Below, in pieces: positions 16,556-24,347 of a DNA stretch of 40,933 bases. Numbering within the stretch: position 1 is the stretch's first letter; every line of letters begins with the position of its first letter. Made by a program: the position numbers and the translations under genes. Below the pieces are notes generated by a model that was not told where the DNA came from, ran no database searches, and was given only the letters and a program-made list of their open reading frames with translations. The stretch is from Pseudomonadota bacterium (GTDB lineage: Bacteria; Pseudomonadota; Alphaproteobacteria; Sphingomonadales; Sphingomonadaceae): the NCBI GenBank assembly GCA_023416515.1, contig JAEZHP010000165.1:1-40933 (forward strand), in the 5' to 3' direction.

Positions 16556-17559
16556 CGAAGGCTCTCCAGATAGGCGACGACCGCGTGCAGCTCGTTGGGA
16601 TCGAGGCCGACCACGGGCATCTGGTTGCCGGGCTTGGCGCTCTGCGGGTCGGCGACCCAGCCATAGAGATGCCCCCGGGTCATCGGATAGGTGCCGGCGC
16701 CGATCGAAAGGCGGCTGGCGACATGGGTGAGGTCGGGACCGACCCTACCGCTGGCGTTGGTGCCGGTGATGTTGTGGCAGCTCGCGCACTCGCGAGTGGT
16801 CACGTAATTGAAGCCGGCCTGGCGGAGCGGATTGTCGGGCGCCGGCGGCGGCGCGAGCTGCGCCATCCTCCAGCGCGCGAAATCCTCGCGCGATTCGACG
16901 ATCACGTCGAACGCCATGTGAGCGTGCTGTAGCCCGCAATATTCCGCGCACTGGCCGCGATAGCGCCCTACCGCGGTGGGAGTGACGATGATGTCGTTCT
17001 GGCGGCCGGGGATGAGGTCCTGCTTGCCGGCAAGGTTCGGGATCCAGAAGCTGTGGATCACGTCGTTGCTTCGAAGCGTGATCCGGGCCGGCACCCCGAC
17101 CGGAAGGTGGATCTCGTTCGCGGTGGTGAAGCCCTGGTTGGCCTGGACTCCGCCATAATCGACCTGCCACCACCATTGGCGGGCGGTGACGGTGACATCG
17201 AGAAGTGGGTCGGCCGTCGAGGCGACCGCACGCCGGTCGCCGAGCCAGCTGAAGATGGTGAGCAAGGCGAGGCCGAGTCCGACCAGGACGACCCAGACGA
17301 TGAGAAGCTTGCTGAGGGTGCGGGCGCGCGGATCGACCGCGCGCTCGTCCGCCATTCCGTCACCCCGGCTGCCTCGGCGGCGAAGTATCGCTGCGGCGAG
17401 GCCCGCAAGGACGAGAAGGAAGAAGACCGCCGCCACCAGGTTGAAGATCGTGAACAGGCTGTTGAAACCCTGGCTGCCGAGGCCCTGGCCGCCGGTCGCC
17501 GTCTGGACGCCGTTGCAGCCCGCCAGCAAGGCGGGGAGGAGGAGAGCGGCGCGCCTCAT
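16552..17559 (-). CDS. ctaC: Cytochrome c oxidase subunit II with fused cytochrome c (caa3 type)
   Basis: 335 residues. A lipoprotein signal (LLAGC, Cys15) is followed by two helices (about 35-60 and 84-105) and a periplasmic cupredoxin domain. All CuA ligands are visible: His169, Cys204, Glu206 (backbone ligand), Cys208, His212 and Met215 in GQCAEYCGLQHAHM. A C-terminal monoheme cytochrome c domain carries CASCH (258-262) and a likely Met314 ligand (GNQMPVVG). The ARQWWWQVDY aromatic patch for electron entry is intact. The start is set by the ATGA overlap with the upstream cytochrome gene. It receives electrons for subunit I. Confidence 0.95.
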   Translation of the reverse strand: MRRAALLLPALLAGCNGVQTATGGQGLGSQGFNSLFTIFNLVAAVFFLLVLAGLAAAILRRRGSRGDGMADERAVDPRARTLSKLLIVWVVLVGLGLALLTIFSWLGDRRAVASTADPLLDVTVTARQWWWQVDYGGVQANQGFTTANEIHLPVGVPARITLRSNDVIHSFWIPNLAGKQDLIPGRQNDIIVTPTAVGRYRGQCAEYCGLQHAHMAFDVIVESREDFARWRMAQLAPPPAPDNPLRQAGFNYVTTRECASCHNITGTNASGRVGPDLTHVASRLSIGAGTYPMTRGHLYGWVADPQSAKPGNQMPVVGLDPNELHAVVAYLESLR

Positions 17560-18095
17560 TCGGGATTGTCCTCCGGAGTCGCGGAATCCTGCTCGGGCGT
17601 GACCCGGCGCGCAGGCATCGCCTCCTCCAGCGATAGAGGCTCGCGCGCCATGAGGTCGTCGGTCCGCCCGGGCCGAGTGTCCATCGGGGTGTGGGCGCCG
17701 AGCGAACGGACATAGGCGGCGATTTGCCAGGCCTGATTCTCTGTGATCCGGCCGTCGAAGCTCGGCATCCCGTTGGGGCGGCCGTCGAGGATCGAACGGA
17801 CGATATCCTCGATCTCGCCGCCATAGCGCCATTCGTCGTCGATCAGCGGCGGGCCCATTCCGCCGCCGCCGGTACCGTGGCAACCCACGCAGTTGAACGC
17901 CATGTACCAGCGCTGTCCCTGCGCGATCTGGAAGGCGTTGATCTGATAGGCCTGGCCGCGCGGATCGACTCCCGACGCGAGCACCGGCCCGGTCTCCGCG
18001 ACCGGCTGGCCGCGATAGTCGCGCCGCTCCCGATCGCAGCCGGCGAGCGCGAGCAGGGTCATTGCCGCGAGGCTAATTCGGCAGTGCGAAGACAT
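17556..18095 (-). CDS. c-type cytochrome lipoprotein, probable dehydrogenase electron acceptor (179 aa)
   Basis: The start at 18095 is backed by a very strong AGGAGGGAGG upstream; the frame extends to 18194 but that part lies inside the dehydrogenase gene. A lipobox (LLALAGC) precedes a single-heme cytochrome domain with CVGCH in FNCVGCHGTGGGGMGPPL and a probable Met ligand in GMPSFDGRIT. The C-terminal ~40 residues are Pro/Glu-rich and probably disordered. It overlaps the dehydrogenase end by 23 bp and the subunit II start by 4 bp. The position suggests it takes electrons from PQQ and hands them to the CuA/cytochrome c arm of the oxidase. Confidence 0.88.
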   Translation of the reverse strand: MSSHCRISLAAMTLLALAGCDRERRDYRGQPVAETGPVLASGVDPRGQAYQINAFQIAQGQRWYMAFNCVGCHGTGGGGMGPPLIDDEWRYGGEIEDIVRSILDGRPNGMPSFDGRITENQAWQIAAYVRSLGAHTPMDTRPGRTDDLMAREPLSLEEAMPARRVTPEQDSATPEDNPE

Positions 18096-19953
18096 AGAGC
18101 CTCCCTCCTGCCTGTGTGCGGTTGGCAAGACCCTGGGTCGCGTTGACGAAGCCCAGCGCCGTGGTCCGATCGCGTGTGTCGATGCCGCCGGCAACCGTCG
18201 CCCCGGCCCAGCCGCCGACTCCGTCGAGGATCGCGATATATTGGCGGCCGTCGGGGCCGCGATAGCTGATCGGCTGGCCGATGATCCCGGACTGGGTCCT
18301 GAACCGCCACAGAAGCTCGCCGGTGCGCGCGTTCACCGCCTTGAGCCAGCCGTCCATGGTTCCGTAGAAAACGACGTCGCCCGCGGTGACCAGCGCTCCG
18401 CTCCACAGCGGCAGATCCTCGCGCACCCGCCACACCGGCCGCCGCCGGGCCGGGTCCCAGGCCGTGAACATGCCGCGATGGCCGCCGGGGCCGGCATACA
18501 TCCGGCTCTCGCTTCCGAGATAGGGCGTGCCAGCCACGTAATTCGCCTCGGTAAGGCCGTGGTCCATGCACAGGTTGAGGTGTGGAACGTAGAGAAGTCC
18601 GGTGCGCGGAGAATAGGCCGACGGATTCCAGTCCTTGCCGCCCGGAGGCGCCGGACAGATGTTGCGGACGACCCGCCCCGCCTGAGGCACCTTCTCGCGA
18701 TTGGCGACGAGACGGCCGGTGGCGAGGTCGACTCCGAGCGAGCTGTTGACCGTGGTGTAGGGGTCGGCCGAGATCACCTGCCCGGAGCGGCGGTCAATCA
18801 CATACATGTAGCCGGTGCGGCCGGGACGGACGAGCACCTCGCGGCGCTGGCCGCCGACCATCATGTCGAGAAGGATGCTCTCGTTGACATCGTCATGGTC
18901 GAACATGTCGTGCGGGCTTGAATGGTAGAACCAGCGCGCGTGGCCGGTGCGGACGTCGCGGGCGAAGAAGCCGGCGGTCCACTTGTTCTCGCCGGGGCGC
19001 TGCTGCGGGTTCCACGGACCGGGGTTGCCGGTGCCGTAATAGATCATGTGGAGCGCGGGATCGTAGCTGATCCAGCCCCAGCCGGTGCCGCCGCCGATCC
19101 GCCACGCCTCTGGCGGCCAGGACGTCACGCCGAGGTCGCGGCCCTGCTCGGTCGGGTAGAAAGGTCGGAATTCGGGGCCGATCAGGACATCGCTGTCGGG
19201 TCCGGTCGACCAGGCCTTCCAGGCCAGCGCGCCCGAGCCGGCGTCGAGCGCCGCGAGCCAGCCGCGAACTCCGAACTCCCCACCCGAATTGCCGACCAGT
19301 ACCCGCCCGTCGGCGACCAGCGGCGCCATCGTGATCGTCTCGCCGACCATGATGTTGGCGAGCTGGGTGCGCCAGATCTGGCGGCCGCTCGCGGCATCGA
19401 GAGCGATGGTCGCGCCGTCGAGGGTGTTGAAGAACAGGCGGCCATTGTCGAAGGTCATGCCGCGGTTGACGACGTCGCAGCAGGCGACGCCCTGGGCGGC
19501 CTGCACCGGCTGCGGCCGGAACACCCATTTCGGACGCCCGAGATTGGCGAGGTCGAAGGCGTAGACCGTGTTGGGGAACGGCGTGACGACATACATCATC
19601 GAGCCGACCACGAGCGGCGCGGCTTCGTGGCCGCGGTCGATTCCAGTGTCGAAGGTGAAGACGGGCCGCAAGTTGCCCACGTTGCCGGCGTTGATCTGGC
19701 CGAGCGGCGAGTAGCGCGTGCTGGCATAATCGCCGGCCGGCATCGTCCACTGGCCGTCTTCCTGCCGGGCGGCGGAGGGGGCGGGAACGCTCAGTGGCGC
19801 CTCAAGCCGCGACACCGTCTCGACTCGGTGGAACGGCACCGCCTCCTCGCGGGCCGTCGTCCCAAGCGAATGGACAACGAGCAGGACCAGGAGCGCGACG
19901 AGCAGCAGCCCCGCTAACGGAGTCCAGCCTTTCAAGAGACTTTTGAGCGACAC
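18073..19953 (-). CDS. PQQ-dependent alcohol dehydrogenase, predicted lanthanide type (XoxF/ExaF-like)
   Basis: 626-residue eight-bladed quinoprotein of the methanol/ethanol family that oxidises alcohols in the periplasm. The adjacent-cysteine disulfide Cys158-Cys159 (GVACCDVVNRG) is present. Metal ligands are Glu226 (GGEFGVRG) and Asn310 (GTGNPGPWN). The catalytic base is Asp352 in SPHDMFDHDDVNE. Asp354, two residues on, matches the extra Asp of lanthanide enzymes; calcium-type MxaF has Ala there. There is no fused cytochrome domain. The N-terminus is one long hydrophobic helix (about 13-30) without a clear cleavage site, so it may be membrane-anchored. The start is a GTG with GGGAG about 11 bases upstream. 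No PQQ synthesis gene is in the window. Confidence 0.92.
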   Translation of the reverse strand: MSLKSLLKGWTPLAGLLLVALLVLLVVHSLGTTAREEAVPFHRVETVSRLEAPLSVPAPSAARQEDGQWTMPAGDYASTRYSPLGQINAGNVGNLRPVFTFDTGIDRGHEAAPLVVGSMMYVVTPFPNTVYAFDLANLGRPKWVFRPQPVQAAQGVACCDVVNRGMTFDNGRLFFNTLDGATIALDAASGRQIWRTQLANIMVGETITMAPLVADGRVLVGNSGGEFGVRGWLAALDAGSGALAWKAWSTGPDSDVLIGPEFRPFYPTEQGRDLGVTSWPPEAWRIGGGTGWGWISYDPALHMIYYGTGNPGPWNPQQRPGENKWTAGFFARDVRTGHARWFYHSSPHDMFDHDDVNESILLDMMVGGQRREVLVRPGRTGYMYVIDRRSGQVISADPYTTVNSSLGVDLATGRLVANREKVPQAGRVVRNICPAPPGGKDWNPSAYSPRTGLLYVPHLNLCMDHGLTEANYVAGTPYLGSESRMYAGPGGHRGMFTAWDPARRRPVWRVREDLPLWSGALVTAGDVVFYGTMDGWLKAVNARTGELLWRFRTQSGIIGQPISYRGPDGRQYIAILDGVGGWAGATVAGGIDTRDRTTALGFVNATQGLANRTQAGGRLYVFALPN

Positions 19954-20028
19954 CCCTGTCTTGCGCTCCCTTTGGACGACGTGCTTGTCGAACGGATCGG
20001 CGACTTCTCAAATGATCTGGATTAAGTC

Positions 20029-21069
20029 TCAGGGCGGCAGGACGGCGACGCCCCAGGGCCGATTGCCGGCCGGAAAACGGGCGACGACCTGCATCGTTGC
20101 GGCATCGACCATCGCGACGTCGTTGGACGGGCCGTTGGCGGTGAACAGGAAGCGGCCGTCCGGGGTCGCGGCGACGCCCCAGGGGCGCTCGCCGACTCCG
20201 ACCCGGCCGGTGACCTGGAGGTCGTCCGGCTTGAGCCGGACCAGCTCGCCGCCGCGTCCGGTGGTGACGAAAATCGCCGCCTGGGTCACGGCAAGGCCCA
20301 TCGGGCGGACCGTCTCGCCGGGAATGACGACTCGGGTGAGCAGCCGGCCCGCGACAGGATCGATCGCTGCAACGCTTGCGTCATTCTCGCCCGGCACGAG
20401 CGCGCGAGCGCCGACGAACATGACGTTCCGCGGTCGCTCGCCGACCGGAATGCGGTGAAGAAGCCGCAAGCTTCTTGAGTCGATGACTGAGGCGGTGCTG
20501 TCCCCTTCCGATGTCGCAACGACGAGCCGCCCATCGGGAGAAACCGCGGCGCCTTCCGGCTCGCCGCCGATCTCGACCTGGCCGAGCACGCGGCCGGTCC
20601 GCGCATCCATCGCGACGACGAGGCCGGTATCCTCGCTTGCGACGAAGAGCCGCCCGCCGTCCGGGCTCACGGCAACCGTCTCCGGGTCGGAAACGCCGCG
20701 AAGCACGCGAAGAACTCGCCCTGACGCGACATCGAGCACCGCGATGCCATCGGCCGTCCTGTCGGCCGGCGGAAGCGTGCTCTCGTCAACGCCCGGCCCG
20801 CTCATCGGCGAGCCGCTGAGAGCGATGTAGAGAAGCCGTCCGTCCGGGCTCGCCACGATACCGCGCGGCCGTTTGCCCAGCGCTATTCGGCCGGTCACCC
20901 GACGTGAGCCGGCATCGATGAGGGTGAGATCGCCCGAATTCTCGTTGGTGACGAAGACACGTGGACCCGGAGGAGCCGGCGGATCCTCCTCGGCGCTGCA
21001 CGACATCAGCAGGAATGCGGCCAGGAACCCGCACGCACGGACCCGGGCGTTCACGGAAATGCCCCACAT
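20029..21069 (-). CDS. YVTN-type beta-propeller lipoprotein linked to PQQ dehydrogenase
   Basis: About 346 residues from the ATG at 21069. A GTG at 21054 with GGGG upstream would give a more typical lipoprotein leader. The lipobox is FLLMSC. The mature protein is a seven-bladed propeller of ~42-residue units with repeated xVxxSPDGRLLxVA and GERPxGVA motifs (for example FVTNENSGDLTLID, ERPWGVAATPDGRFLFTAN). Similar propellers are often encoded beside PQQ-dependent catabolic dehydrogenases. No heme or metal motif is present, so a docking or scaffold role is a guess. It is the first gene of the operon, with 75 bp before the dehydrogenase. The frame stays open to 21738, but that part is antisense to cytochrome b561. 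Confidence 0.82.
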   Translation of the reverse strand: MWGISVNARVRACGFLAAFLLMSCSAEEDPPAPPGPRVFVTNENSGDLTLIDAGSRRVTGRIALGKRPRGIVASPDGRLLYIALSGSPMSGPGVDESTLPPADRTADGIAVLDVASGRVLRVLRGVSDPETVAVSPDGGRLFVASEDTGLVVAMDARTGRVLGQVEIGGEPEGAAVSPDGRLVVATSEGDSTASVIDSRSLRLLHRIPVGERPRNVMFVGARALVPGENDASVAAIDPVAGRLLTRVVIPGETVRPMGLAVTQAAIFVTTGRGGELVRLKPDDLQVTGRVGVGERPWGVAATPDGRFLFTANGPSNDVAMVDAATMQVVARFPAGNRPWGVAVLPP

Positions 21070-21079
21070 TGCGGCCGCT

Positions 21080-21105
21080 GAACCCGCGAGCGACATTACG
21101 GTTCC
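21080..21105 (-). promoter_or_regulatory. Possible EcfG-like promoter for the dehydrogenase/oxidase operon
   Basis: On the minus strand GGAACC (21105-21100) is followed after about 16 bases by GGTTC (21084-21080). Alphaproteobacterial general-stress sigma factor EcfG recognises GGAAC-N16/17-CGTT, so this is one mismatch away. It sits 11 bases before the ATG at 21069, which would favour the GTG at 21054 as the start. The same bases also form a GAACC/GGTTC inverted repeat, so a repressor or activator site is an equal reading. Confidence 0.25.
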
Positions 21106-21153
21106 GCAACAGCGGGGCTTGCGGGCGCACCGCCTCATGCGCCAGATCGTGCC

Positions 21154-21699
21154 ATGAAGCATGTCGCCAGGGACCGTTACGACAGCGTCGCCATCGTCCT
21201 CCACTGGACGATCGCGGCGTTGATCCTCGCCAACATTCCGATCGGTGCGTTCAGCGACCAGATCGAGGACGGGCTCGGGGCGAGCCCCATGTGGCTTCAC
21301 AAGTCGATCGGCCTCACCGTCCTGCTGCTCAGCCTGGTCAGGCTGGCCTGGCGCCTTACGCACCGCCCGCCGGTGCCGGTCATGGAAGGCTGGCGCTCCG
21401 GACTGGCCAGAGCGGTTCACTGGGCATTCTACGCCCTCATCATCCTGGTGCCCCTGACCGGCTGGATGCGCTCGTCGGCGGGCCGCTACCCGCTCCGCTG
21501 GTTCGAGCTGTTCGACGTCCCGAAGTTCGCGATCATGCCGAAGTCCGCGGAAGCGGCGGCCGTTTCGGTTGCCCATGAATGGCTGGCCTGGACGATGACA
21601 GCGCTCATCGCGCTCCATATCGGTGCAGCGCTTCACCATGGCTGGGTCAGGCGTGACGGGGTGGTGCGCCGGATGTGGCCGCGGGCAGAGAGCGGCTGA
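21154..21699 (+). CDS. Cytochrome b561 family protein
   Basis: 181 residues, four membrane helices, di-heme b-type membrane cytochrome (YceJ/CybB-like). Candidate heme ligands are His17 (IVLHWTI), His49 (WLHKSIG), His141 (VAHEWLAW) and His155 (ALHIGAAL). The conserved RDRYDSVAIVLHW start is typical. No strong Shine-Dalgarno is visible before the ATG. It is divergent from the propeller gene, with 84 bp between, and 100 bp upstream of the flavin reductase. Members move electrons between quinone and periplasmic acceptors, including in superoxide defence; the partner here is unknown. Confidence 0.9.
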   Translation: MKHVARDRYDSVAIVLHWTIAALILANIPIGAFSDQIEDGLGASPMWLHKSIGLTVLLLSLVRLAWRLTHRPPVPVMEGWRSGLARAVHWAFYALIILVPLTGWMRSSAGRYPLRWFELFDVPKFAIMPKSAEAAAVSVAHEWLAWTMTALIALHIGAALHHGWVRRDGVVRRMWPRAESG

Positions 21700-21799
21700 G
21701 GCACGACACGGCGGGATCGAGCATTCCCCCGGAACCACGCCTCACGGAGTCTGTTGCTGTTCATGGCCGCAGGCCCGCGACCGCAATCGGAGAGAGGCC

Positions 21800-22366
21800 A
21801 TGTTCAAGGTCGGCTACATCATCGGCAGCCTGGCGAAGGGATCGATCAACCGGAGGCTCGCCGGAGCGCTGATCAAGCTCGCGCCCGAGGGAATGGAATT
21901 CCACGAAATCTCGTACGCCGAGCTTCCGCTCTACAGCTACGATTACGACGCCGATTATCCGGAGGTCGCCCGGCGCTTCAAGGAGGCGATCACATCGAGC
22001 GACGCGATCCTGTTCGTGACCCCGGAATATAACCGTTCGATCCCGGGCGCCCTCAAGAACGCGATCGACTGGGCGAGCAGGCCCTATGGGACCAACGCCT
22101 TCACCCGCAAGCCGTCGGCGGTGATCGGAACCTCGCCCGGAGCGATCGGAACCGCGGTCGCTCAGCAGAGCCTGCGCAGCGTGCTCAGCTTCTGCAACTC
22201 GCCGCAGATGAACTGGCCGGAGGCCTATATCCAGTACAAGGACGGGATGATCGGCGACGACGGCGACGTCACGATCGACTCCACCCGCGAGTTCCTGAGC
22301 AGCTATATGGCCGAGTTCAAGGCGTTCATCGGGCGCGTGCTCACCGTCCACCCGCGGGAGAGCTGA
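21800..22366 (+). CDS. NAD(P)H-dependent FMN reductase family protein
   Basis: 188-residue flavodoxin-like reductase. The start at 21800 has GGAGAG five bases upstream; the longer frame from 21623 overlaps cytochrome b561. The FMN phosphate loop is GSLAKGSINRRLA (about 9-21). The family signature TPEYNRSIPGALKNAIDWAS follows at about 74-93, then GTSPGAIGTAVAQQSLR. It is a cytoplasmic enzyme that reduces FMN, quinones or azo/nitro compounds with NAD(P)H. It is 24 bp upstream of the pirin gene and probably cotranscribed with it; both suggest quinone or oxidative stress handling. Confidence 0.9.
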   Translation: MFKVGYIIGSLAKGSINRRLAGALIKLAPEGMEFHEISYAELPLYSYDYDADYPEVARRFKEAITSSDAILFVTPEYNRSIPGALKNAIDWASRPYGTNAFTRKPSAVIGTSPGAIGTAVAQQSLRSVLSFCNSPQMNWPEAYIQYKDGMIGDDGDVTIDSTREFLSSYMAEFKAFIGRVLTVHPRES

Positions 22367-22390
22367 AGCTCGAAATAAACGGAGGGGAAT

Positions 22391-23284
22391 ATGATCGACC
22401 TCGTCATCACCCAGCGCCGCCGAAGCCTCGGCGGCTTCGAGGTCGGCCGGGTGCTCCCCTTTGCCAAGCACCGGATGGTCGGGCCGTTCATCTTCTTTGA
22501 CCATATGGGACCGGTCACGTTCGAGCCCGGCATTCCGCGCGACGTCGACGTGAGGCCGCACCCGCATATCGGGCTGGCGACGATCACCTATCTGTTCGAC
22601 GGCGAGATCATGCACCGCGACAGCGTCGGCTCGGAGCAGCCGATCCGCCCGGGCGAGGTCAACTGGATGACCGCCGGCCGCGGGATAACGCATTCCGAGC
22701 GGTTCGAGCGCGCGCGGCTCGAGGGCGGCTACATGAACGGGATCCAGGCCTGGGTGGCCCTTCCCGACGGAGCCGAAGAGAGCGACCCAGGCTTCTCCCA
22801 TCATGAGGAGCGCGATCTCCCCACTTTCGCTGCGGACGGCGCGCGAGTCCGCCTGATCGCCGGCGAGGTCTTCGGGCTCAAGGCCAAGGTGAACACGCTG
22901 TCCCCGCTCTTCTACCTCCACTGGGATCTCGATCCGGGCGGGCGGGCGGCGCTTCCCGCCGACTATCCGGAACGGGCGCTTTATGTCGCCGAGGGCGCGA
23001 TCATTCTCGCCGGCGAGAGGCTGGGGGAAGGCCAGATGGCGGTGCTCGCGCCCGGCGAGACGGCAAGCTTCGTCGCGGACGGCCCGGCCAAGGTGATGGC
23101 GCTCGGCGGCGAGCCGGTCGGGCCGCGCTTCATCGAATGGAATTTCGTGTCGTCGTCGCGCGAGAGGATCGAGCAGGCGAAGGAAGACTGGCGCGCGGGG
23201 CGGATGAAGCTGCCCGACCTGGACCATGAGGAGTGGATCCCGCTTCCGCCCGACCCGCCGCCGCCGGCCAACCCCATGTCCTAA
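22391..23284 (+). CDS. Pirin family protein
   Basis: 297-residue bicupin. The four metal ligands of pirins are all visible: His57 and His59 (RPHPHIGL), His101 and Glu103 (GRGITHSER). Other signatures are FIFFDHMGP near the N-terminus and the MTAGRGITHSE motif. GGAGGGG lies just before the ATG. Bacterial pirins are cytoplasmic; some have quercetinase activity and others bind regulators or enzymes. The second half (LYVAEGAIILAGERLGEGQ) lacks an obvious metal site, as usual. The C-terminus is Pro-rich. Confidence 0.93.
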   Translation: MIDLVITQRRRSLGGFEVGRVLPFAKHRMVGPFIFFDHMGPVTFEPGIPRDVDVRPHPHIGLATITYLFDGEIMHRDSVGSEQPIRPGEVNWMTAGRGITHSERFERARLEGGYMNGIQAWVALPDGAEESDPGFSHHEERDLPTFAADGARVRLIAGEVFGLKAKVNTLSPLFYLHWDLDPGGRAALPADYPERALYVAEGAIILAGERLGEGQMAVLAPGETASFVADGPAKVMALGGEPVGPRFIEWNFVSSSRERIEQAKEDWRAGRMKLPDLDHEEWIPLPPDPPPPANPMS

Positions 23285-23305
23285 CCAAGCAGCTCCCGGA
23301 GATGA

Positions 23306-24289
23306 TCAGGAAGGACCGTTTGTCGCGGACGGTGGAAACAACTCGCTGAGGTCAGGCCCGACCGGGACGATCCCGGTCGGGTTTATGTTTCGGTGGCTCT
23401 CGTAATAATGGCGCTTGATGTGATCCATGTTCACCGTTGCTGCCACTCCGGGAAGGCTGAGTATGTCGCGAACGAGCAGCGACAGCGCCGGGTAATCGGC
23501 GATCCGGCGCAGGTTGCACTTGAAGTGGCCGTGATAGACCGGGTCGAAGCGGAGCAGGGTCGTGAACAGGCGGATGTCGGCTTCGGTCAGCCGGGCGCCC
23601 ATCAGGTAGCGTCGGTCTGAAAGCCGCTCCTCGAGCTCGTCGAGGGTCTCGAAGAGGGGATAGACGGCTTCCTCATAGGCGGCTTGGGTGGTGGCGAAGC
23701 CGGCTTTGTAAACGCCGTTGTTGACCCGGTCATAGATGCGCTCGTTGAGAGCATCGATCTCGCCTCGAAGCTCGGGCGGATAATAGTCGCCCGGTAGAGC
23801 GCCGACGCCGTCGAAGGCGGAACCGAGCATGCGCAGGATTTCGGAGGATTCGTTGTTGACGATGGTGCCGGTCCGCCGGTCCCACAGCACCGGAACGGTG
23901 ACTCGGCCGCTATAGTCGGGGTCGGCGGCGAGATAGACCTGATAGAGATAGTCGGCGTGATGGACCGGGTCGGGGATGACTCCAGGGCCCCGCGCGAAGG
24001 TCCAGCCATTCTCCGCCATCAGCCAGTGTGTCGCCGAGACGGAAATCATGTCCTCGAGCCCTTTCAAGGCCCGCATGATCAGCGCGCGGTGGGCCCAGGG
24101 GCAGGCGAGGCAGACATAGAGATGATAGCGGCCCGGCTCCGCTGCGAAGCCGCCCTCACCCGTCGGGCCGGGGCTTCCGTCCGGAGTCACCCAGTTGCGG
24201 AAGGCGCTGTCCTGGCGAACGAAGCGGCCGCCGGTCGCCGACGTATCGTACCAGCGATCGTGCCACTTGCCGTCGACGAGCAGTCCCAT
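23306..24289 (-). CDS. Glutathionyl-hydroquinone reductase (Xi-class GST, YqjG/ECM4-like)
   Basis: 327 residues, usual for the family. The start at 24289 is preceded by a strong AGGAGGT. The N-terminal thioredoxin-fold domain holds the catalytic Cys63 in LACPWAHRALI, the hallmark of glutathionyl-hydroquinone reductases. NNESSEILRML follows at the glutathione site. The C-terminal all-helical domain contains NNGVYKAGFATTQ and LTEADIRLFTTLLRFD, and DPVYHGHFKCN. It reduces glutathionyl-hydroquinones to hydroquinones in the cytoplasm. It converges on the pirin gene with a 21-bp gap. Confidence 0.93.
   Translation of the reverse strand: MGLLVDGKWHDRWYDTSATGGRFVRQDSAFRNWVTPDGSPGPTGEGGFAAEPGRYHLYVCLACPWAHRALIMRALKGLEDMISVSATHWLMAENGWTFARGPGVIPDPVHHADYLYQVYLAADPDYSGRVTVPVLWDRRTGTIVNNESSEILRMLGSAFDGVGALPGDYYPPELRGEIDALNERIYDRVNNGVYKAGFATTQAAYEEAVYPLFETLDELEERLSDRRYLMGARLTEADIRLFTTLLRFDPVYHGHFKCNLRRIADYPALSLLVRDILSLPGVAATVNMDHIKRHYYESHRNINPTGIVPVGPDLSELFPPSATNGPS
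23357..23390 (+). terminator. Intrinsic terminator for the pirin unit, embedded in the convergent gene
   Basis: A perfect 11-bp stem pairs 23357-23367 (CCCGACCGGGA) with 23371-23381 (TCCCGGTCGGG) across a 3-base CGA loop. It is followed on the plus strand by GTTTATGTTT. The strand bias of the T-rich tract says it stops rightward transcription from the FMN reductase/pirin genes. It lies inside the last codons of the convergent reductase gene, about 75 bases after the pirin stop. Confidence 0.7.
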
Positions 24290-24347
24290 GAGACCTCCTG
24301 CAAAGCGGGTGAGCCAATCCAACCGTCCTAGGCCGGCGGGGTTGCAC

